From: Impatiens glandulifera
Lineage: Eukaryota; Streptophyta; Magnoliopsida; Ericales; Balsaminaceae
Direction of reading: 5' to 3'
Assembly (NCBI RefSeq): GCF_907164915.1
Contig: NC_061862.1
Location: forward strand, 127,729,641 to 127,793,640
Length of the DNA: 64,000 nt
Shown: positions 1 to 11,318 of the stretch, in pieces
Numbering within the stretch: position 1 is the stretch's first letter
How the letters are laid out: every line of letters starts with the position of its first letter
The notes under the pieces: model-generated
The model's input: only the letters and a program-made list of their open reading frames with translations
What the model was told of the DNA's origin: nothing
Databases searched by the model: none
Position numbers and translations under genes: made by a program

Positions 1-70
1 ACAGAAATTATAAACCTTATATATAATATATATATATATATTATGGATGATGTTATTTTCTGAAAAACAG

Positions 71-1379
71 GTGAGGGTTTGATCAGCATTAATTTCCCGG
101 GATGCCCTGAGACTTTCGAGTCGGAATCTGAGTCGATGTTCATGGGTAGACAGAGCAGTGACGAAAAGTCGGAGGGTCGTGAAGGAAGAGACTCGCACCA
201 AAAGGTTCATCGTGTTCGCAAGGGAGACATCGTTGCTATTCCAAGCGGCGTGGCTTATTGGTGCTTCAACGACGGGACTCAAGATCTTGTAGCCGTCGCA
301 GTAAACGATCTTAACCAAAACGTAAACCAGCTCGACCAGCAGTTCAGAGTAAGTATATCATATCTTCTTTTGAGAATAAAAAAAAAATTCGTCAAGTTTT
401 TATTAGTGGAATGACTTAATTTCTGTTTCTAGTCGTTCTATATGGCCGGTGGAATGCCAAAACAACAACGACAAACTAGATTTACTGCTCATGAAGCTGA
501 AAAGAAAGAATACTTCGAGAATATTCTAGAACATTTCGACACGGAGTTGATGGCCGAAGCCCTAGAGATGCCTGTGGAGCTCATGCGAAAGATCCAACAA
601 GGAGAGCAATCGAAGAAGGGATTCATCGTTACTGTTCGCGAGGGCATGCGCATGATCAAGCCAGACGAGAGGGAACAACAAAACGGCTTGGAAGAGTCTT
701 CATGGTGTAGCATGAAGATCCGACACAACTTGGAATCTCGCCAACAATCCGACGTCTACTCCCGTCAAGGAGGCCGTCTCTACGTCGTCAACCAGAACAA
801 GCTCCCTCTTCTCCGCCTCCTCGACATGAGCGCAGAGAAGGGCGAAGTATTCCCGGTAAGTAGTACGAATAAGGCTGCCCTAGACTAAAAATAATGATTA
901 TGTTGACCTAAACGAGCTGCGAAGGAAAAGGCCAAGGCCGGCTCTGTATGTAATATTCATTTTTGTCTCCAAAAATACATCATGAATCCACAATTTTATG
1001 TATTCAGAACGCGATGTACAGCCCAAGTTGGAATATGAACGGACACTCCGTGGTATACGTGACAAAGGGAGAGGCCGAGGTAAGCATTGTGGACCAGAGC
1101 GGACAAGCAATAATGAACGAACGCGTGCGCGAAGGAGACATGTTTGTCTGCCCTCAATTCTTCATGGTTACAAGTCAGGCTGGAAAGGAAGGATTCGAGT
1201 GGGTGGCATTCAAGACAACTAGCTCTCCGATGAAGAGTCCCTTGGCTGGTTACACTTCGGTGATGAGGGCTATGCCTCTTCAAGTAATTGTTAACTCCTA
1301 CCAAGTGTCTACTAGCCAGGCTAAAGATCTCAAGTATAATACTGGCCGACAGACCATGTTTCTCAAACCTAAGGCTTGA
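71..1379 (+). CDS. 11S globulin seed storage protein, exons 2-4 (5' partial)
   Basis: Vacuolar seed storage protein of the legumin/cruciferin family (cupin fold, hexamer of paired acidic and basic chains). Exons are 71-348, 433-855 and 1008-1379; introns of 84 and 152 bp have GTAAGT donors and AG acceptors. Exon 1 lies left of the window; the intron-1 acceptor is at 69-70. Family landmarks are FPGCPETF in exon 2 (interchain cysteine), the processing site NGLEESSWCSMKIRHN in exon 3 (asparaginyl endopeptidase cuts N-G; the cysteine pairs with the acidic chain), and a basic-chain cupin domain starting NAMYSPSWNMNGHS. The frame is open to TGA at 1377-1379. Joined to an exon 1 like that of the right copy, the protein would be 459 residues, normal for the family. 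The variable region before the cleavage site is short. Expression would need the upstream promoter, which is not visible. Confidence 0.96.
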
Positions 1380-1496
1380 ATCTCTTCTTAAACATGTGTT
1401 TCTGGATGTAACTAGTGTGTGTATGAGCTAGTATGTAGCAATAGCTAGTAAGCAGCGTTTACAATGCTTTTGTTTTTTGTTTTTTTCAAAAGGATG

Positions 1497-1502
1497 AATA
1501 AA
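1497..1502 (+). terminator. Polyadenylation signal of the left 11S gene
   Basis: AATAAA lies 118 bp after the stop codon, downstream of a T-rich stretch and followed by ATATATCATG. The same arrangement follows the right copy at 61182-61187. This is a normal plant near-upstream element; the cleavage site itself cannot be read. Confidence 0.7.
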
Positions 1503-1720
1503 ATATATCATGATGAGCTTGATATTATATATTATGTGTATGCCCCCTTTCTTTTCCTTTTTTTGTAATGGGTTAGGAGTTTCCAACTTCTATAACATAT
1601 TACTTTATGGTCACAAAATTAGAAGAAAATACTACATATTATATATAGTATCATAATCCTAACCACATTTTTTCAATCAAAATATTAGTTAGTACCCATT
1701 CAGAAATATGGAGTCAAAAT

Positions 1721-2239
1721 ATTCTTGGTAGACACCAAGAGTTTATTAGTATCATTACAAAAAATAACTCTATTTTATACTATTTGACTTGAATTTTTAT
1801 TTATTTATAAGAACTATTAAATTATTATAAATTTAAAATACCTTAGATATATAAATTTATAAAAACTATTACGAAGTTCAGAAAATTTTAAATTATTTAC
1901 TAATAAGATATAATAAAATATTAATATTGAATAAAATTAAAATTATTATTTCAATAATTTATTATATATTATAATGTTTAATAGAGTATATCATTGATTG
2001 AATATTTATGTGTGAAAAAATGTTGATTGATATTTAGTTAAGATAATTTTATGTCCAGGTTAATGTATACAATGTATTGTGTAAATTTTGAATAGATAAA
2101 CCATAGTTGATGTTATTTTTTTAAAAACATTAAATGTGATAGATTTTTTTTTCCGTGTTTTTGTGATTAATAGATTTTATATAAATAATAAAAACATAAA
2201 TGGCTCGATTTTGGTAGGAGAAAAATATGAAAATTTAGT
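1721..2239. other. AT-rich intergenic stretch, nothing recognised
   Basis: Mostly runs of A and T, without open frames, repeats or RNA genes that I can support. It begins exactly where similarity to the right 11S copy ends. Confidence 0.7.
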
Positions 2240-2644
2240 GTTGTGCAAAAAAAACCGGAAAACCAATAAGCTAACTGAATCGATAGTTAACCGGTTTCAT
2301 TTTAACGGTTTATTGATTAACCGGTTTAACCGTTCGATTTTCGGTTAGATTAAATTGTAATATTTAATAATCTATAAATCTTTTTATTTTTAAATTTTAA
2401 ATTATAATTTTTATAAAATTGTTTTTTAAAACACATTATACTTTATATAAAATTTTACAAAAATAAATTAAAAACAAACTAAAATTATTTCATTAAAATA
2501 TGTAAAATTATTTTTATAACGATACAATAACGTGGAATTATAAATTAACAATATCAAAATAGTTAAACAAATAAAAACTTGATGTCTTTAATATTCTCTT
2601 CAACAGATCCGACAAATTCGAAACCCTAGAAAGAGAGAGAAAAG

Positions 2645-3006
2645 CTCTGGAGATTTTTAAGGAAGCGCGATCGGTACAAGCGACACAACTCGGCACGACG
2701 GCAAGATAGGCACATTCACGAAACGATCGACATAGGCGTCACAATATTGTATTTGAGTCGGAAGTCATAAAATCGGCGCCGAAATTAGCATTGATTAAAG
2801 GAAGTGCGATCGGTATAGGAGGCACGACATGATCGTCATGGGCGGCACAATAGGCACAGGCGACACAACCCGATCTACACGGACAACACACTATTGTATT
2901 AATAAAAGGAGGTGCAATCGGTACAGGCGGCACGACACAATCAGCACGGTAGGCACAATAGGCACAGATGACACGACCCGATCTTCACGGACGACACGAT
3001 ATTGTC
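2645..3006 (+). repeat. 5' UTR monomers of LINE copy 1
   Basis: About three imperfect repeats of roughly 105 bp begin near 2651, 2799 and 2906. Each opens with AAGGARGYGCRATCGGTA, continues with GGCACGACA and CACAATAGGCACA motifs, and ends with an ACACTATTGTAT or ATATTGTC segment. The same words occur at 30890-31090 before the second LINE ORF1. Tandem promoter monomers upstream of ORF1 are known from some L1 elements; a promoter role here is inference. Confidence 0.6.
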
Positions 3007-3340
3007 TAGCGACGTTTTGTTGTGCAGTGGCTTTGACTGTTATTTCTGGTTTTTGATTTCTTTTAGCTACTTTTTTGGGATCTGTTGGTTGTCATTTACT
3101 ATGCAGTTTGCTCCTCAATCAGGCTAGTCTGGGTTGGGTGACTTTGCTGGCTCCTTTATTGTAATTTGATGCTACTAATTACTATTGTTGATTTCTAATG
3201 CGGGTCTGAATTGTTGATAGTTGCTAAGGCATTTCGTTGTCTACTGCGCAGGTTGAGCCACGACGAGCCTCCGCTCGACCAGCCTCCGCTCGACTAGCCT
3301 CCTCAACCGAACTAAAAGCATAAGGAAAAATAAAGAGAAT

Positions 3341-4700
3341 CTAGAGAAATTGGCTGAAAGGGATGGCACTTCTTCTAGGTGTCCGACCGGTCACAACGCT
3401 ACTAATGCAGATGACGTTGACTTCAATCCAACTATTGCATCGACCACTCACATGGCTGGTCTATCAACCAGTCGCGCCCATCTCCCGACTCATCTCCCAA
3501 CTGGCCATGACGCCCCTCCCTTGACCGGTCATGTATCCTCCACCCCGACCGTCATGGCTGCTGTCAACTAAACCAATAGCGCTACTCCTTCAATAAGCCA
3601 TGTCGCTGCCACCCTGACCGGTCATGATGTTGTTTTTCCAGTCGGGCTCACCTCAGCCACTACGGCATGTCACGACATCCCCACCCCGACCGCTCAAATC
3701 CCCGATAAGTCGTGGACCATGGGACGAAATGAAATCGCAAATATGGAGGGCATTAGGAACCAAATTATCAAATCCCTCACCCAGTTCCAAAGGCATGAAC
3801 TTGTCATTACCAATGAAAAGAGCGAGCAAATCATTTGCCAATTCAAAATCCGATTCGAGCAAGATTGGAACTCATTCGACAAAACCGAATACGAGGAAAT
3901 CGTTCTGTGATCAGTTAGTGTCATGAGGGAGTTCTACAAGTGCCCCAAAACCTATGCATACACTACACAAACAAATGCAAACCAAATATGGCAAACCAAT
4001 AAGGTTTGGGGGAAAATAGGACACTTAATGGAGGCAAGCTCAATGTAGATACTAGCCTAAAAATTAAAACACTCGAACACCCACTCTAAATCGAACTCTC
4101 CCTAGAAATTGAAGAGGAATGCATCAACGATTGGAAGCGAGTTGTCGTCGGTCACTTTATGGGCACCCACAAGGCCCCATTCCGAGCAATCAATGCCGCC
4201 CTTTTCACACAATGGAGCGAAAATGGACTTAAAAAAGTCAAAGTCAACGACTTTGGCTATTTCTTCCTCACTTTTGGCACGGAGACCGAAGCCCAAGCCA
4301 TTGCCGACTCAGATTTCACATTCATGTTCAGCTTATGTTTCAAGCTTTCCAAATAGAATGAAGAAATGGACGTCAATAGCAAACCTCCACAATCTGAACA
4401 AGTGTGGGTGAGACTAAGAAACATTCCACTGCACCTTTGTAATACCAAAGCACTTGCCTACCTCACCGGACTCATTGGAAAGCCGCTTAAGCTCGATCCC
4501 AATTTTGACTCGTTAAACGAGTCACGTTTTCTCTTGTTTGCATTGAGATTGATTCAATGAGTACAAAACCAGAAAAATTCGAGTGAAGATGCCGGAATGG
4601 AAACATGGCTATCATTGAGGTCATGTACGAGCAGTCGGAAAAAGAGGATGGAGAAAAGCAAAAGAAACCCGTGGCCACCCCCGAACAAGAGAATCTCAAG
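3341..4700 (+). pseudogene. LINE ORF1 (DUF4283 / zinc-finger type), broken
   Basis: Plant LINE ORF1 proteins bind the element's RNA and usually have a DUF4283 domain followed by a CCHC knuckle. A low-complexity Thr/Pro/His-rich N-terminal part runs 3350-3571 with in-frame continuation to 3910. After a frameshift, 4159-4560 holds a DUF4283-like stretch (GLKKVKVNDFGYFFLTF, then QVWVRLRNIPLHLCNTKALA and LTGLIGKPLKLDPNF). A further shift gives VTFSLVCIEID, a typical continuation, from about 4520. A Lys/Glu-rich, stop-containing tail follows to about 5100. Several stops and shifts make it non-functional. The domain call rests on these motifs; no ORF2 follows. Confidence 0.6.
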
Positions 4701-5812
4701 GTGGTTAAGAAACCCTATATCTAAATCCTGAAAGCAAATGAAAACCACAACAAACACGTGAACGAGAACCAAACTAATACCGATCCCACTAAGCCTGAAA
4801 CTGAGGCCCTTTTCCCACTAATTAGGTTCGAAAAGCCCGACGTCGATGTGGATGATAGCGAAAGCTAAAACATATTAAAAACCATGAGCTTCGAAACCAA
4901 AAAAAGCCACAACGTTGTTAAAGAAACCACCTTAAGGGAAACAACTCATACGCTCAACACCAAACTCAAGCCCAAAAGAAAAAAGTGACAAGAGAAGCTA
5001 GCGAAGACGAAGATGCCGGAACTCTATCCAGAAATATATCCCAAAAAGACATAAGGGTGACAAGAAAGAAGGAAAGAAAAAATAAGGGCAGAGACAAGAG
5101 AGACGAGTCCGAGGAAATCAACCCTTATCGTCTTGTTTTAGTTGAATGATTGTTAGTTTCATTCCTTATTCACTTTTGTACTATGATTTCATGTTAGTGT
5201 GGGTTTCTTAGGCTAATTGTGGATTCCTTATGACCATCGTGTGCTGACTTTGAGCGAGTTGTTGTAAGCTCAATTTCAGCTCTTGTACTCTTTTTACCCT
5301 TTTCGGGTCTTTTTAATTAATGGCTTAAGCCATTTCTCAAAAAAAAAAACATTTGCTTCATGTTTTTAACTTTCTACCCAACCCTTGGTTGGTCAAAACT
5401 AATCGACATAATATATTTGAATTTTCTCAGGAACATAAAAAAGCTAACAAAATAGCTATAAAATATATTATATTATTATAATAAAATTATATATTATAAT
5501 ATATTATTAAATATATCAATAAAATATATTATATTATAATAGAGGAAAGTATGAGAATAGTATAATAGGAAAGTGCAAACAATAATTAATAAAAACATTT
5601 TATAAATTTATTACTTAATTTAAAAAATTGAATTATCGGTTCCTGGTTAAACCCGGTTAACCGATCGAAACCGACCAAACTAGTAGAACCAGAACCGGTA
5701 AAACTGATATCATTAATGGTCGGTTAACCAGTTTGTAAAATAAGAGGCAAAATCGGTCTTAACCGGAACCGTTTAACCGGTTAACCGGTCGGTTGAACCC
5801 TCCTATATAAAT

Positions 5813-5870
5813 TCGGATGGTAAAATTTCTCTTTTCCAAAGAGAAAACGCGAGTTCGATTCCCGCTATCC
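5813..5870 (+). pseudogene. Plastid-derived tRNA-Gly(GCC) fragment (NUPT)
   Basis: From GGATGGTAAAATTTCTC to GTTCGATTCCCGCTATCC the sequence follows plastid trnG-GCC, with an intact T-arm, but lacks the first dozen bases of the 5' acceptor arm. The anticodon-loop region reads TTTTCCAA where the plastid gene has TTTGCCAA, so the anticodon has changed. It abuts the ACCGGTT-rich block. The truncation argues against a functional tRNA; it looks like an old nuclear insertion of plastid DNA. Confidence 0.75.
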
Positions 5871-6810
5871 AAATAATTCGAAAAACTTTTCAAATTAATG
5901 ATTTTTTAGATGTAAAAATGGTGTTTTGTAATAGTACTCTTTCCAACTGAAACAACATTAAAATAAATTCTTTGTAACTAATTGAGTAATATTAAAAATA
6001 TTTGTAATATAATCTTCAATGTTACCGAAATCAAATCATATTTCTGAAATTGCAAATTCTGTATTTATATTTTTAACTAAAAATGAGCCATTTTTGTTTG
6101 AACCTATATTATTCAAAATATTATTAATATTATAATATATATTACAACATTATTTGAATTGAAGATTTTATTTCTATTATATTTTATTTTACAACTTAAT
6201 TTATAATAATCAATAAAATATTATTTATTAATGACTTGTGTACGCGTTTTAATTTCGCCTCATTGAACTATTTTCTCTCTCGACGTCCCAAATAGAATAT
6301 GTTTTCTTTTGTACGCGAAATTTTATATCATCTTATGTGTCTACAAATTTTAGAGTTCATCTAACGTCTTTTGTTTTAGGGCATGAAATAATATAATTCT
6401 AAGATAGATTTATCCATTCATATGCTCTATCTTTAAGAATATTTTGTGCGATCCAAAATTTGTCGGTCTCATGTCTTACCTATCTTTTCGAGTGCTCCGT
6501 CCATGAAGGGGACGCATCGAAAGACTTAAATGGTAAACAAAACTCGTGCACTTTTTAGAAAAAGTTTTTTTTGCGAAAGTTATTATATAGAACCACGCGA
6601 CTTACATTCCTTTCAATCTCACAAAAAGTAGATAAAAAAACTATCCATATAAGATTTTGTCATATCTGTTTTAGAAACCAAAGTAAAATTCTATATCATA
6701 AACTTCTTTTGATTGGCCCTTACATGTTTCAAATTATTACGTTAACAAAACGTAGTAAGTAGATTAGTTTTAATATTTATCGTTTTAGTTTACTTCAAAA
6801 AGAAACTAAA
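5871..6810. other. AT-rich intergenic stretch, nothing recognised
   Basis: No supported gene, RNA or repeat. Short frames near 6571 have no family resemblance and atypical composition. Confidence 0.6.
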
Positions 6811-7232
6811 GGGTCCGGTGCTTGGTTATGCATGAGAAATGGGCTGCAACAACTATGTCTTATGCGTCTATCCTGTGGGATAATCTCTACTCGAATGTAG
6901 TTGTCCATTTGTTTGTGAAGTTACGCTACACATTTGCATTAGGAGTTCAAAATTTTTTTGTTTGTGTATTCTTTAACCTTGTATCTAATCTAGGAGTAAC
7001 CCTAGATTATGCATGGATTTAGGGTTCGGTGCTTGGTTATGCATTAGAAATGGGCCGCAATAACTATGTCTTATGCGTCTATCCCGTGGGATAGTCTCTA
7101 CTCAAATGTAGTTGGCCATTTGTTTGTGAAGTTACGCTACACATTTGCATTAGGAGTTCAAAATTCTTTTGTTTGTGTAAGCCTTAACCTTGTATCTAAT
7201 CTAGAAGGAGTAACCCTAGCTTTAATTAGATT
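6811..7232 (+). repeat. 211 bp tandem duplication, two copies
   Basis: Copies start at 6811 (GGGTCCGGTGCTTGGTTATG) and 7022 (GGGTTCGGTGCTTGGTTATG) and run in parallel to about 7021 and 7232. Both share ATGTCTTATGCGTCTATC and TTTGTTTGTGAAGTTACGC. They differ at several positions, so the duplication is not recent. No coding function recognised. Confidence 0.85.
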
Positions 7233-7554
7233 CCAATAAAGGTTGGCATCAAACCATTATAATTCTCTTGATTTCTATTTATCGTGTGTTGAGTAAATTT
7301 TAATGAGATACCCTATGCTTAGTCTAGAGATGATTTTGGACTCTTATTAGGTTGTCCTATACTAAAGAAGATGAAATAGAACATTGAATGCACTCATTGG
7401 GCACAAATGTGAACCATAATGTGAATTCTCACTTTGCCAATTTGATTGGAAGTTTGTTTGTTGATCTGAAATGTGAATCCTTGTATGAAAATAACTTCAC
7501 CAGTATGTTGGGATGTTGATTAAAGAACAAAGAGGGGAGTTGGAGACATGAAGT

Positions 7555-8300
7555 ATGTAACAACCGAAATCAAGAATTTTCCCAAAAAGTTGGAAAATCC
7601 TAAGAGTTTATGTCGAACATATTTTTAGAAACACTTCACACTTGATTTCAGAACTTTTCAGGGATACAAAAATCATAATATGACTCCGCAAAAATGAGTG
7701 TTTTTTTCTTAAAGTGTTTCGAAAATTCTGAAAATTTCTAGGGACGTCAAAAATAATTTTATGAAGCTAATACAAAAATATCACATTCGTTCGGGCTACG
7801 AAGCTCAAGATATGAGCGTTTCAAATAATTAAATTTTCAAACAAGTCCCAAAAAATTATAGAAAAATAATATTATTGTTGAAAATAATATTTTTGACCAT
7901 CATTGAGTTTTTGAAAATTTTCTAAAATCATATCTTGAGCTCCAATTGAAGAAACAAGGATGTTTGGTATAAAATGAACCAAACAAGCACTAAGAAAAAT
8001 CCCAAAAAATTGGAAATTAAAACATTATATCAAAAATTGGAAAAATATAATGTTTTGGGGTCGAATTGAACGTAAATAGTAGTTTAGGGATCAAATTAAT
8101 TTGGATTTATTGAAAATAATTTAAATATGGATGTTTTTGGTCTAAATTGCAAAAATGCTATTAATTGGAGGGTCAATTTAATTCAGAATTAAATAATTAA
8201 TTATGAATTAAAGTTTCTTGGCAAATTTAAAAGGATGAAGAGCGTATGGGCCTTTTTAAACATCCTTAAGAAGTTTAGGAATTCGGAAAATCGAAAAGGA
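7555..8300 (+). mobile_element. Gypsy-type LTR remnant (tentative)
   Basis: The wording (GAAATCAAGAATTTTCCC, CTTTTCAGGGATAC, GGGCTACGAAGCTCAAGATATG, then 'rest of sequence omitted' style A/T runs with repeated AAATTTTC) resembles LTRs of plant chromovirus (Tekay/Del-like) elements. A candidate start TGTAACAACC is at 7557. I see no matching second LTR, primer site or coding domain, so this is a solo or decayed remnant at best. Confidence 0.3.
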
Positions 8301-10139
8301 GGAAACTGTTCATCGTCCTCCTAGTTGTTTGCTTCATGCTGTCGACGTTTGCTTCTTCTACTCCATGGATGCTCAGGAGATTCTCCGAAGACCATACAAG
8401 TGAAGTCGTCTCAGAGTCATCTCTTCCTCGTCGCCTTGCTGCTTGTTTGGAATATTGTTAGAATCTAAAGTCAAAGAACATAGCCAAACTATGTTCTTCC
8501 GATATGGACTTCAGACCGACTCTCTAGCCTCGTTGTTGCTTCTAAAGATTGGAGATCATCACTACGGAAGCTCATTAACCTAATAAACATCCTAAAGATA
8601 CACTTCGTCGCACATGAATGAAGAACATAGCAATCAAAAAAGGATTCCTCTACATATCAAAAATAAAAATGGCAGTTACCTCTTGTAACTCGTCGTTCGT
8701 CTAAGAATTATCCCCACAAATAATGTAGGAGCTCTCTTCATCGTCAATAACTTCGATTGCGCCTTCGATGCGTCGAGAGACGGTCTGGAATGCTTCTGAA
8801 GATTTTGCCGACAGTTCTTCCTATAACGACCAATGTTTGAAGATTCCAACGAGTTTTAGAAACTGAGAAAAGATGCTAGTGAAGACCTAGCCTCTTCATA
8901 ACTAAAACTCAATCTAACATAGGACTTTAACAACTAGATTAACCAAGCATCAAACAATTATTCAAACAACTCTTCAACAAATTAATCATACAGTATGAAT
9001 TCAACTCAACGTCGACATCAGTGTACAAAATCGACGCCTTGAATGAATTATAATAACATTAGAACAAAAGTCCTACCTAAAGAATACATAAAAACTATAA
9101 GAACCGGAGTTGGACTTGGACTCGTCGGAGAAAACTGAAATCTCGTCGGATTCGCTTTCCCTTTGTTCTTCCTTTAGTTACTTTCTCTCCAAGTTTACTC
9201 TCTCTCTAATGTATGTCAAAAACTTTGCACATGGATTCACCATGAGCTCAAATTAATGAGATAACACCATTATATACCCTTAGGCAAGGGTAACTTAGGA
9301 ATTCGAATTTCAGGAAAACATGTAACTTAGTTAATGAGTTGAACCGACTTATTTTCCTACTCGGTTGAGTCTGGGATAAATTACTTCTTGTACGTAACCG
9401 GTTAGGCTACACCTTGAGCATTTATTTAAGCTAGATAGACAAGTGTAGACTGAGTTATCCTTTTTTAATGTCATGCATTTTTATGTTCCAGTTTTCAGCT
9501 GGATTAGTTCAACTGAAACTTCAAATGACCATAACACTTGATTCAAATCATCATTGAAGATGATCCATGATGCGTTGAAAAGGTTTGTTTGTCAGCTATA
9601 ACATTCATATTTGACAAAATTTTAAGACTCGCCGCAAATCCATGCAATTCTTAATGGAACGCCAGTGATCTTGAAATAAACAGTTGAGCTTGCGGGCGAC
9701 CTAGCGTGGGATGTAGGTAGAATCATGAGTGCTATTGGTATTATAAGAAATATAACTTAATCACCTTCCCAATAGTGTTTAATTTTCTCCAAATTGTTGA
9801 GCAAATCAAAAAATATAATTTTTTTAAAGTCACATCATGCTTCAGTTCGCTCAATGAATAGAGTGGGTGAACTTCCATTAGATTGTACGACTAAATTGAC
9901 CACCTTAACCATCGAATGAAGATGTGGACCATTTCCATTCGAATGGTCAGCATTTAGCTTTCTAACCGTAGGTCAAAATCCAAATTGGAAGTACCATAGC
10001 TTTAGTTTTGAATTATACATCGTAGACATGTTTAGTTTGATCCTATCTTGGTCGTATTATCTTGTACCACCGACTCCGAAGGGTTAACAACTTCAACTCC
10101 ATTTTGGTTACAAACAAAATTTGTAGAGGACTTTTCAGC
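8300..10139. other. Decayed repeat-like sequence without genes
   Basis: A moderately GC-rich stretch (8280-8900) with many CTTCGTCG-type words and stops in all frames, then AT-rich DNA. It may be internal or UTR sequence of an old LTR element, but no domain, terminus or target duplication supports that. Confidence 0.4.
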
Positions 10140-11273
10140 TTTCAAAAACATCTAAGATCAGATAATTTTTAACCGGACAAAGAACTTAACCAGTCTCAAA
10201 ATTCTTTTTGCAGGTACTGCACCGGACCGGTTGAGACAATCTGTCTCAAAGAATCTGGACAATCAAGAAAAACGGTTTTACTCTCCCAACCGGATCGGCT
10301 GAGATTAAAACCGCATGAATCATCCTTTCCGGCCGGCTTAATATATCGAAGATCTTAAGGCCAACGGGAAAGTGTTTAAATTGATAAAATCTGTGAAAGA
10401 TGACGTAATGAATATCTTGGAAATGAACATAAGAAAGGATCCTTGATCTCTATCAGAAGCATACAAAAAAAGCAATGATGATTAATTGTCCAAAATCACA
10501 AGCAATCTCCTAGTACAGGCGGCTACCCTCGTGCATGGCTGCCACATGTACAAAAAGCAAGGCTACCTACTCTAGTCGGTTCAGCTGACCAATCAATACA
10601 TGAAAGAGAAATATGACCGTTGTCATATCCTCTATATAAAGGAATCCAAGAGCAGTAAACACATATACAACGCGCGCGAGCTAGAAGCAACTCAATATTC
10701 ATACAATCAAGCCCAAAAAGACATCATGAGTTCATATAGCTCTTCTAATTCAAAGTGAAATAGTCGTAACATAAATCTGTGTATTTTACCTTGTGTAAAA
10801 GTATTACATCATTGTGTGAGTGGTGTAACCGATGAGCAGTAAATAAGACTCGATCAGAGTGTATTGTAAAATATTCCAGTTAGTGAATATCTTTCTCGCT
10901 GTTTGAGAAGAAGGGGTGACGTAGGAGAGTTTGCTCCGAACATCCATAAAAATCTATCTCGTACTCTTCATTTTACTTTCTGACTTACTTACTCTAACCG
11001 AACCAAAATATTATTCACTCAAACCGAACCGGCTTTCTCTCCACCTTAACCGACTCTCCTAATACCTTCCAAACCTAATCGCGTATATTGCTTCAGATTG
11101 AAACAAACATTTCTGCCCTTGAACTCGGTTCAAGAGTCTGTGACAATCTGTGTAGTGTTAAGAGCAGTTCTAGTCTTCAACCGGATTATTTCCAATTGGT
11201 GTGTGTGTTGTTTTGTAAGCGATCTATCTTTAGCCGGACCACGGTCCCCTATCGGCGATCCCGATCTTAATAA
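10140..11273 (+). repeat. 5' LTR of element A (left end unresolved)
   Basis: Contains the shared LTR modules in order: CCAAT-like GACCAATCA (10587-10595), palindrome ATATGACCGTTGTCATAT (10611-10628), TATATAAA (10633-10640), the R-region stem-loop plus GGGGTGACGTAGGAG (10891-10950), the hairpin CTTGAACTCGGTTCAAG (11118-11134), and a 3' end GGCGATCCCGATCTTAATA. The start could not be placed; its U3 has no minisatellite and does not match the 3' LTR start, so the two LTRs may have been brought together by recombination. Confidence 0.6.
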
Positions 11274-11274
11274 T

Positions 11275-11286
11275 TGGTATCAGAGC
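11275..11286 (+). other. Primer-binding site of element A
   Basis: TGGTATCAGAGC, complementary to the 3' end of plant initiator tRNA-Met, starts two bases after the LTR end. This is the usual primer site of Copia-type elements. Confidence 0.85.
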
Positions 11287-11318
11287 AGGAATCTTAACAC
11301 TCAAGCAACCGAAAGAAG

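Larger units (their letters stand above)
1..1720 (+). repeat. Left copy of a recent 11S globulin gene duplication
   Basis: Positions 1-1720 match 59693-61428 at a constant offset of 59,692 through exons 2-4 and introns 2-3. By eye I count about six substitutions over the coding stretch 71-1379, so identity is above 99%. Similarity stops abruptly after the shared GGAGTCAAAA at 1711-1720, which marks the right breakpoint. The left breakpoint lies outside the window because the right copy is still matched at position 1. Confidence 0.95.
2600..5352 (+). mobile_element. ORF1-only LINE derivative, copy 1
   Basis: The unit has a GC-richer 5' leader with tandem monomers, a broken ORF1 of the plant LINE DUF4283 type, a 3' UTR ending in the run AATTAATGGCTTAAGCCATT, and an A tail at 5340-5350. 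That tail and the wording of the 3' end fit non-LTR retrotransposons. No endonuclease or reverse transcriptase ORF2 is present; only about 400 bp of 3' sequence separates ORF1 from the tail. A second element of the same design lies at 30890-40150. Confidence 0.65.
2245..5810. mobile_element. Possible hAT-like element with ACCGGTT-rich ends
   Basis: Two blocks dense in TTAACCGG and its complement lie at 2255-2346 and 5635-5810. The inner part of the right block, read as reverse complement, resembles the left block (GTTAACCGGGTTTAACC against ATTAACCGGTTTAACC). The right tip reads GGTTGAACCCTCC, whose complement GGAGGGTTCAACC resembles tips of some plant hAT-type elements. Exact termini and the expected 8 bp target duplication could not be defined. 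The LINE at 2600-5352 would be an insertion within it. No transposase is visible. Confidence 0.3.

Noticed and set aside
489..728. Minus-strand frame opposite 11S exon 3 (also 996-1304, 60181-60420, 60688-60996)
   Set aside because: Shadow of the storage-protein reading frame; identical in both gene copies because the sense strand is.
5813..5870. Functional tRNA-Gly gene
   Set aside because: The 5' acceptor strand is missing and the anticodon differs from the plastid gene.
7555..8300. Complete Gypsy element
   Set aside because: Only LTR-like wording is present; no second LTR, primer site or domain found.
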